Source: an uncultured Bacilli bacterium (lineage in GTDB: Bacteria; Bacillota_I; Bacilli_A; RF39; UBA660). Taken from it: a stretch of DNA of 46,948 nt. The notes under the pieces are model-generated. The model was not told the DNA's origin. It saw only the letters and a program-made list of their open reading frames with translations, and did no database searches. Location of the stretch: positions 1 through 46,948 of the forward strand of contig CAJTIX010000009.1 of assembly GCA_910576795.1 (NCBI GenBank), in the 5' to 3' direction. Numbering within the stretch: position 1 is the first letter of the stretch; every line of letters begins with the position of its first letter. This document shows, in pieces, positions 41,370-46,948 of this stretch. The translations under genes were made by a program, and so were the position numbers.

Positions 41370-43454
41370 GTGGAACATAATAATATAAAAAGTATGGAAG
41401 AAATTATCCAGGAAAACATTGAATATCACAATAAATATGGTATATTATATCAAGAAAATAGTCAGCTAATATATGATAATCAAAAATTAAAAGAAGAAAA
41501 TCAAGAACTGACACAGAAATTATCGAGCATTTGGAATTCTAGAACTTGGAAATACACCAAACCACTTCGTTATATTAGTCATAATTTGAGGAGAAAAACT
41601 GTCCAAAAGGTACAAACATCAGAAGGGAAACAACTACCAAAGCATAGAATTGCAATTGATAAATTAATGAAACAATTAGAAACATATGATGTGATATCTT
41701 TTGATATATTTGATACACTCATTTTAAGAAATATAAACAAACCTACTGATTTATTTCGACTTGTTGGGAGTAAATTAGGGATAGAAAACTTCGAAAGCTA
41801 CCGAGTAAAGGCGGAACAAGAGGCTAGAAAAGTAATTCATAAAAAAAATCAAGAAATTAATATATATGATATTTATAAAATCTTAGAAAAATATATTAAA
41901 ATTGATTCAATGAAAGCAATAGAAATAGAATTTGAAGTAGAAAAAGATTTTTGTGTTTGTAATCCATATTTTAAAGCTTTGTATGATAAATTATTAGAGA
42001 AAAAGAAAATTATAATAATCACGAGTGATATGTATTGGCCCAAAACATACCTAATAGATTTGTTAACAAATTGTGGTTATCAAGATTTTAAGGAATTATT
42101 TGTGTCTTGTGAGTACGAGGAGAACAAAGGAAGCGGAAATTTGCAAAAAATCGCATCAAAAAAAATAGGAGAGCAATATACCTATGTTCATGTTGGTGAT
42201 AATTATTTATCCGATATTGAAGGTAGTAAAAAAAACAATTGGAAGACATATTATTATCCAAAATGTTCTACATTATCTGAATATGATACAATTGAACATT
42301 CTATCGTTTCCTCTATCAATAAAGCAATTGTAGATAACTATTTTTACAATAATGTTGCATGTTATAATCCGTATTTTGAATATGGATTTAAATATGCAGG
42401 ATTATTGGTTTGTGGGTTTTGTGAATGGCTAGATGATTTTGCAAAAAAGAATAATATCGATAAATTTTTATTTTTAGCTAGAGATATGAAAGTAGTCCAT
42501 CAGGTCTATCAGGAATTTTATAATACCATTCCAAATGAATATGTCGTTATCTCTAGGAGCGCAGCCTTGGAATTAAATTTTGATGAGATGCCAGAAGAAT
42601 TTATAGAATTCTATTTTAAACCTAGACTGAATACTAAGGAGACAATTCAAAGTATGTTAATTGATAGTGATTTAACGATTTTAATCGAAGAATTAAATAA
42701 AACAACACTTAAAATCAATGATACATTAACTGAAGAAAATTATGGTTTATTTAAGGAATTTATCTATGAAAATGCATCACTGATTAATGATTATTTTAAA
42801 AATTCTAAATTAGCAGCTCAAAAATATCTAAAAGAAAAAATAGGGAAAGCAAAGAACATTGCAGTGGTTGATTTAGGATGGAGTGGACAAATCTTAATTC
42901 AATTAAGACATTTTGTGAAATCTAATATAAACAGTGACATCAATATAGTAGGTGCCTATATAGCAAATTCCAATAATACTAAAGTAAACTATTATATAGA
43001 AAGTGGTATTATGCATTCTTATTTATTTTCTTATGCACAGAATAATAATTTTCTTTTGAATACAGCTATATTAGAGGAAAATACGAAAGCAATGTTTTTG
43101 GAAGCACTATTTTCTTCGGAGGATCCAACTTTATTAAAGTATGATCTAGATGAGAACCAAAATTATCGATTTGTATATGGTATTACTTCTGCCAACAAAG
43201 AATTAATTACCGGAGTTACTCAAGGAATTTTTGCATTCGCAACCGCATACTGTCAGCTTACAAAAAAATATAAAAATCTGAAGATATCAAGTATAGATGC
43301 ATATACGCCATTTCATAGAATTAGTGGTAATTATTGTTATAATTATAGTATTTTTAAAGATACAAAGGAATATTTAGATAGTTTACCTCGGTTTAGTGGA
43401 AAACGTCATTTGACCACAATCGGAGAAATTATAAAAAATAGAAAACTATTATAG
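41370..43454 (+). CDS. HAD-domain protein of a wall-polysaccharide locus
   Basis: A 694-residue protein. It begins with a short coiled coil (KLKEENQELTQKLSSIWNSR), then TWKYTKPLRYI, an N-terminal tag shared by many glycan enzymes. A HAD hydrolase domain (about 98-300) has motif I DIFDTL, motif II ITSDMY and motif IV HVGDNYLSDIEG, so the phosphatase residues are present. The C-terminal about 390 residues (FLARDMKVVHQVYQEFY, VVDLGWSGQIL) belong to a domain often found with such HAD modules in capsule and wall loci. Start GTG 41370 fits GAAGGTG upstream better than TTG 41340. It may trim or transfer phosphate groups on the glycan. It lies 8 bp before rgpF. Confidence 0.75.
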   Translation: MEHNNIKSMEEIIQENIEYHNKYGILYQENSQLIYDNQKLKEENQELTQKLSSIWNSRTWKYTKPLRYISHNLRRKTVQKVQTSEGKQLPKHRIAIDKLMKQLETYDVISFDIFDTLILRNINKPTDLFRLVGSKLGIENFESYRVKAEQEARKVIHKKNQEINIYDIYKILEKYIKIDSMKAIEIEFEVEKDFCVCNPYFKALYDKLLEKKKIIIITSDMYWPKTYLIDLLTNCGYQDFKELFVSCEYEENKGSGNLQKIASKKIGEQYTYVHVGDNYLSDIEGSKKNNWKTYYYPKCSTLSEYDTIEHSIVSSINKAIVDNYFYNNVACYNPYFEYGFKYAGLLVCGFCEWLDDFAKKNNIDKFLFLARDMKVVHQVYQEFYNTIPNEYVVISRSAALELNFDEMPEEFIEFYFKPRLNTKETIQSMLIDSDLTILIEELNKTTLKINDTLTEENYGLFKEFIYENASLINDYFKNSKLAAQKYLKEKIGKAKNIAVVDLGWSGQILIQLRHFVKSNINSDINIVGAYIANSNNTKVNYYIESGIMHSYLFSYAQNNNFLLNTAILEENTKAMFLEALFSSEDPTLLKYDLDENQNYRFVYGITSANKELITGVTQGIFAFATAYCQLTKKYKNLKISSIDAYTPFHRISGNYCYNYSIFKDTKEYLDSLPRFSGKRHLTTIGEIIKNRKLL

Positions 43455-43462
43455 GAGGTATT

Positions 43463-45202
43463 ATGGTTTTAAAGAAAAAAGCAAATAGGCTAGGAATATT
43501 TATATTTTATGATACAGATTCTATTGTAGACGATTATGTTTTATTTATGCTAGATTCCTTAAAAGAAGCAATCGATGATATTCTAATTGTTTCTAATTCT
43601 TATTTATCAAATGAGGAAATGGAAAAATTATTAAACTATACAGATAAAGTTGATGTAAGAAATAATATTGGTTTGGATGCAGCTGCATTCAAATACGCCT
43701 ATGATAAATATGGGAGAGAATATTTTAATAAGTATGATGAAGTTATTCTCTTAAATGATACTTTTTATGGACCATTTGAGCCTTTTAAGAAAATCATAGA
43801 AACAATGTCACAAAGGGATGTTGATTTCTGGGGACTTACGGCAAACTATGATAGTGAAGATGGATATGGAAATTTAAAATATGGATATATACCTGCCCAT
43901 ATTCAAACATTTTTTATTGCTTTTCGAAAAAATGTATTAGAAAGCAGTGCATTCTTTGAATATTGGAATCGCTATGATGTAGAACATATGCTTTCTTTTT
44001 TAGATGTTGTGACTAAGCATGAACTTACATTTACACATTATTTAGAGGAAAATGGATTTCGGTGGGATACTTATTTAGATTTAGGGTATTTCAAATCCGT
44101 GGAAAGAGAAAAGAACTATAATATTTATGGTTATTCTTCTTATAACCTAATTAAAAATTTTAATTGTCCTTTTATTAAGCGAAAAAATTTAGTATTTGAT
44201 AAAAATGATGCTCTTTATTTAAATAATGGAATGGATGGTAGAAATTGTTTAAATTATATTGAAAAAAATCATTTGTATCCCATAGATTTTATCTTAAAAA
44301 ATTTAGTGCGTATGTATGACCCAATTGATATTTATCAAGGACTCAACTTAAATTATAGCATTTGTAAAATAGAAGCGGAAATGAAAAAAAGTTTAATCTA
44401 TATTGTAGTATCAGATTGTAAAACGTTACAATTACTAAAAGAGTATACCAACCAAATCAAAAAACATGATGTCATTATTGTCACGGATTCTTTAGATGTA
44501 AGTAAATGTGATGAGAGAATAAAACGAGTAAATCCAATTGATTATTTATATAAAGAAAAAAAGAATTGGATACAAAAATATGACTATGTTTGTCTACTAA
44601 ATTTACAAAGAAATTATAAAGATGAAATTATAGAAATAGATGATTCTAATATTGTGAAAACAATTGAAAATGCGATTGAAAGTGATGCTTATATTAATGG
44701 TGTTATCCATACGTTTGAACAAAACAAATATATAGGTTCGTTCTATCTTCCTGCTTCTTTTCACAATGAATTTTTCTCAAATATGAGTGGATATACATGG
44801 AATCATTATGTAAAATTGATAGAGGAAAATGGGTACCATATAAGTGCTAAGAAAAATAAATTTATTCCACATAACCATCAGGGACTATGGATTCGTACAC
44901 AGGTGTTAAATAACATTGAAGAAAAAAGTTTCACTTTCGATGAATTACTCGCCTTGTTACCTTTTACACTCAAAAAAAACAATCAGTGTTTTGGAAAACT
45001 GTATCAGATGGATTATATGGCAAATGATATGGTATGTATGGAAAAAATGATTGAAAAAATGCTTGGTGAAAAAGGAGAACAGGTAGTATATCCAGCAGAT
45101 GCACAAAGAGTTGTTTTTCGGGAAACAGGTCCAAGAAAATGGATTAGACGCGTGATACCAAAAAAAATACGAAGTAAGATTGTTAACATGATAAGACGAT
45201 AG
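43463..45202 (+). CDS. RgpF-like rhamnan synthesis protein
   Basis: A 579-residue protein. The first about 270 residues have the rhamnan-synthesis-F pattern: RLGIFIFYDTDSIVDDYVLF, ILIVSNSYLS, NIGLDAAAFKYAYDK, VILLNDTFYGPF, DFWGLTA and HIQTFFIAFRK. RgpF proteins take part in building rhamnose-containing wall polysaccharides (as in streptococci). A second part (about 300-480: LIYIVVSDCKTLQLLKEYTN, then YLPASFHNEFF) is less familiar. A basic C-terminus could bind membrane. AGGAGGT precedes the ATG. It ends the exporter operon. Confidence 0.85.
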   Translation: MVLKKKANRLGIFIFYDTDSIVDDYVLFMLDSLKEAIDDILIVSNSYLSNEEMEKLLNYTDKVDVRNNIGLDAAAFKYAYDKYGREYFNKYDEVILLNDTFYGPFEPFKKIIETMSQRDVDFWGLTANYDSEDGYGNLKYGYIPAHIQTFFIAFRKNVLESSAFFEYWNRYDVEHMLSFLDVVTKHELTFTHYLEENGFRWDTYLDLGYFKSVEREKNYNIYGYSSYNLIKNFNCPFIKRKNLVFDKNDALYLNNGMDGRNCLNYIEKNHLYPIDFILKNLVRMYDPIDIYQGLNLNYSICKIEAEMKKSLIYIVVSDCKTLQLLKEYTNQIKKHDVIIVTDSLDVSKCDERIKRVNPIDYLYKEKKNWIQKYDYVCLLNLQRNYKDEIIEIDDSNIVKTIENAIESDAYINGVIHTFEQNKYIGSFYLPASFHNEFFSNMSGYTWNHYVKLIEENGYHISAKKNKFIPHNHQGLWIRTQVLNNIEEKSFTFDELLALLPFTLKKNNQCFGKLYQMDYMANDMVCMEKMIEKMLGEKGEQVVYPADAQRVVFRETGPRKWIRRVIPKKIRSKIVNMIRR

Positions 45203-45328
45203 TTTGTTTTATAGAAAATTAATTGAACAAAAAGATATTAATATGGAAAGTATAATATAAATATATCAAGAAGGAATAGAAAATTATGAGGTAGCATATA
45301 GAAACATTGTATACTATCAATAAGGTAT

Positions 45329-45435
45329 AAGGAGTCTGTGGTTTGAGACTCCTTAAACCAGTCCACAAAGTGGCTGTAATTATGAAAAAACAAATCCACA
45401 GTGCGAATTTATTATACATCTAGATGTATAATAAA
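45329..45435. other. series of hairpins and a 28-bp palindrome upstream of a GT2 gene
   Basis: The 300-bp gap 45203-45509 holds AAGGAGTCT/AGACTCCTT (45329-45337, 45346-45354), CCAC-AAA-GTGG (45363-45373) and a perfect 28-bp palindrome at 45408-45435 (half-site TTTATTATACATCT). The palindrome is not followed by T on either strand, so it is more likely an operator or a cruciform/RNA hairpin than a terminator. The first hairpin also lacks a T run. The set may be an mRNA leader of the gene at 45510. Confidence 0.5.
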
Positions 45436-45509
45436 AAAATCAAATAGAAAGGATTAATCAACTGTAGAATTAATTAATGATTTCTATAAGATTGATTATA
45501 CGAGTGTAT

Positions 45510-46358
45510 ATGAAATTAGCCAGTATAGTAACATTATACCATCCTGATATGGAGGTAAAAAAAAATATAGAAACTTACCTAAATTTAGTAAGCAAATTAT
45601 ATGTAATAGACAATACAGAAAATGTGGAAAATAAGAATGTATTACCAGAAAGTGAAAAGATTGTATATGTCCCAAATTATGAAAATCTAGGTGTTGCAAA
45701 GGCATTAAACATGGGTGCCGATTTAGCAAGACAAGAGGGATTTCAATGGATGCTAACGATGGATCAGGATAGTTGCTTTGACCCAGAACAGTTAGAAACA
45801 TTAATAGAATATCTAGAGAATCATGAAAATCAAAATATAGGATTGATTTCACCTTGGCATAATACGAAAAGTGGTGCGCTAAAACCCGATATAGAAGTAG
45901 AAGAGGTTATGGAAGTGATGACCTCAGGCAACATCATCAATTTAGAAGCTCATCAAAAAGTGGGTGGATTTAAAGAGTGGCTGTTTATTGATTCTATTGA
46001 TATTGAATACGGAATGAATTTGAATAAAAATAATTATAAGGTAATTCGCTTGAATTATGTGACATTAGAACATGAATTAGGGGATATTAAAATTAAGCAT
46101 GTTTTGGGAAGAAACCTAGTATGCAGTAACCATAATTACATTAGAAGATATTATATTGTAAGAAATATCAATTATGTTTACGATATGTATCACGATGTTT
46201 TTCCTGAATATTGTGAGTTTATTCGCAATGGCTTAAAAGGGGCTTTTAGGAATGTCCTTGTATTTGAAAAAGATAAATATCGCAAAATCAGAAATATGTA
46301 TAGAGGATATCGTGATTTTAAAAAAGGAATTAAGGGAAAGTATGCTTACAAAAATTAG
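45510..46358 (+). CDS. GT2 family glycosyltransferase
   Basis: A 282-residue GT2 enzyme. It starts MKLASIVTLYHPD, continues YVIDNTEN and PNYENLGVAKALNMGADLA (nucleotide-sugar site), and has the D-x-D motif TMDQDSCF near residue 85. VMTSGNIINLEAHQKVGGF and FIDSIDIEYG are typical of rhamnosyl/galactosyl transferases of the RfbF/WbbL type. ATG 45510 is where the domain begins; the longer frame from 45477 has no ribosome binding site. It overlaps the GtrA gene by 17 bp. It probably adds a sugar to the glycan made by the upstream operon. Confidence 0.87.
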   Translation: MKLASIVTLYHPDMEVKKNIETYLNLVSKLYVIDNTENVENKNVLPESEKIVYVPNYENLGVAKALNMGADLARQEGFQWMLTMDQDSCFDPEQLETLIEYLENHENQNIGLISPWHNTKSGALKPDIEVEEVMEVMTSGNIINLEAHQKVGGFKEWLFIDSIDIEYGMNLNKNNYKVIRLNYVTLEHELGDIKIKHVLGRNLVCSNHNYIRRYYIVRNINYVYDMYHDVFPEYCEFIRNGLKGAFRNVLVFEKDKYRKIRNMYRGYRDFKKGIKGKYAYKN

Positions 46359-46764
46359 AAACATAATATTGGATAAAAATGAAAGAAAAAAACTATTAGA
46401 ACAAATTTTAAAATTTGGGGTTGTAGGAGTTGTAGCGTTTCTAATTGATTATAGCCTACTTTATGTACTTACAGAATTTATGTCTATTCATTATATGATA
46501 TCGTCTATTATTTCATTTATTATATCTTTGATTTTTAACTATATTGCAAGTATCTACTGGGTATTTGATGTGAAACAAAAACAAACTTTCAAAGAAATCA
46601 TTATATTTACAATTCTTAGTGTAATTGGTCTTGGAATCAATCAACTTGTCATGTATCTAATGACTGATGTTGGAAATATATACTATATGTTTAGTAAATT
46701 AGTTGCGACTGCTGTTGTGATGGTATGGAATTTCGTAACTAGGAAAATATTTATTGAAAAATGA
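46342..46764 (+). CDS. GtrA-family membrane protein
   Basis: A 140-residue four-helix membrane protein. The first helix FGVVGVVAFLIDYSLLYVL, then NYIASIYWVF, and the end VWNFVTRKIFI are the GtrA pattern. GtrA-like proteins are thought to flip undecaprenyl-phosphate-linked sugars outward for use by GT-C enzymes. ATG 46342 has AAGGGA upstream and overlaps the GT2 gene by 17 bp in another frame. It may supply the GT-C enzyme at 34251 with substrate. A terminator follows. Confidence 0.9.
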   Translation: MLTKIRNIILDKNERKKLLEQILKFGVVGVVAFLIDYSLLYVLTEFMSIHYMISSIISFIISLIFNYIASIYWVFDVKQKQTFKEIIIFTILSVIGLGINQLVMYLMTDVGNIYYMFSKLVATAVVMVWNFVTRKIFIEK

Positions 46765-46788
46765 ATCGAAGAAATTTCGATTTTTTTG
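46764..46788 (+). terminator. terminator of the GT2-GtrA pair
   Basis: AATCGAA (46764-46770) pairs with TTCGATT (46776-46782), followed by T5. Confidence 0.75.
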
Positions 46789-46843
46789 TTTATAAGAAGG
46801 AAATAGTTAAGAAACCTCGTATGTTATAAGTAGGAGGTAATAC

Positions 46844-46948
46844 ATGAAGACAAAAGAACAAATATTGAAACTAACATCAGATGTTGTATTTAAAGCATTC
46901 ATGATGAGTAAACATACCAATGCACTCAAAGCAAGATTAATCCATTTG
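46844..46948 (+). CDS. PD-(D/E)XK nuclease family transposase / Rpn-like protein (partial)
   Basis: ATG 46844 follows TAGGAGGT. The 35 codons before the window edge read MKTKEQILKLTSDVVFKAFM and onward to KARLIHL. LTSD-VFKAFM is the typical start of PD-(D/E)XK family transposase/Rpn (recombination-promoting nuclease) proteins, which are common and variable in gut Bacillota. The catalytic region is outside the window. Confidence 0.65.
   Translation, partial: MKTKEQILKLTSDVVFKAFMMSKHTNALKARLIHL

Overview
The window is AT-rich, low-GC Gram-positive DNA. Most genes have strong AGGAGG-like ribosome binding sites, and TGA is used as a stop (for example at 3485-3487 and 14133-14135). It carries agr-type quorum sensing, long-form HPF, SecA with a SEC-C tail, a Wzt/Wzm (TagGH-like) exporter with RgpF, and CCA-encoding tRNA genes. 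Together these suggest a Bacillota bacterium, probably a gut Bacilli/Erysipelotrichia-like lineage. No 16S is present, so this placement is inference. Several promoters use an extended -10 (TGnTATAAT).

Layout. 1-3.5 kb: the start of a leftward gene, a PMCA-type calcium P-ATPase and a solitary AbiEi-like protein. 3.6-6.5 kb: a complete agr quorum-sensing locus in an unusual convergent order, with agrA-agrC rightward meeting agrB-agrD leftward at a bidirectional terminator. The 41-residue AgrD is a small gene found by eye. 6.6-8.8 kb: a cold-shock protein, an unknown protein, then about 0.9 kb without long genes. That stretch holds a candidate convergent type I toxin-antitoxin pair, a folded element and a G10-tract attenuator. 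8.8-14.1 kb: a pilin-headed surface protein with phage-tail repeats, a lipoprotein, hpf and secA.

14.1-18.9 kb is a degenerate integrative island at the 3' end of secA, bounded by about 200-bp direct repeats that each contain the end of secA. It holds a KilA-N protein, a broken tyrosine integrase, and an operon with two operator-like dyads encoding an HTH-Fic protein and a HEPN-motif protein. 19-25.6 kb is housekeeping and hypothetical genes: thioredoxin-like, PH-domain, trpS, DUF3795, DUF4234, NFU and S1-domain proteins. 25.6-30.6 kb has two six-gene tRNA operons (Val-Thr-Tyr-Gln-Lys-Leu and Ser-fMet-Asp-Phe-Arg-Pro), with two head-to-tail IS30-family copies between them. 30.7-34.2 kb holds a second Fic gene, bounded by tRNA-Pro and a copy of its 3' end, and a tandem-DUF262 (GmrS/ParB-like) gene frameshifted at a T9 tract and preceded by a short leader RNA.

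34.2-46.8 kb is a cell-surface polysaccharide cluster: a GT-C glycosyltransferase, an ABC protein with every ATPase motif degraded, a Wzy/WaaL-like enzyme, GT2 enzymes, the Wzt/Wzm exporter, a HAD-domain protein, RgpF and GtrA. The likely scheme is assembly of a rhamnan-like or teichoic-type wall glycan on a lipid carrier, export by the ABC pair, and decoration by the GT-C, GT2 and GtrA proteins. The window ends inside a PD-(D/E)XK (Rpn-like) nuclease/transposase gene.

The most promising less-described units are the HTH-Fic/HEPN operon in the secA island, the convergent small-toxin locus at 7.9-8.2 kb, the inverted agr locus, and the DUF262 gene with its leader RNA and homopolymer frameshift.
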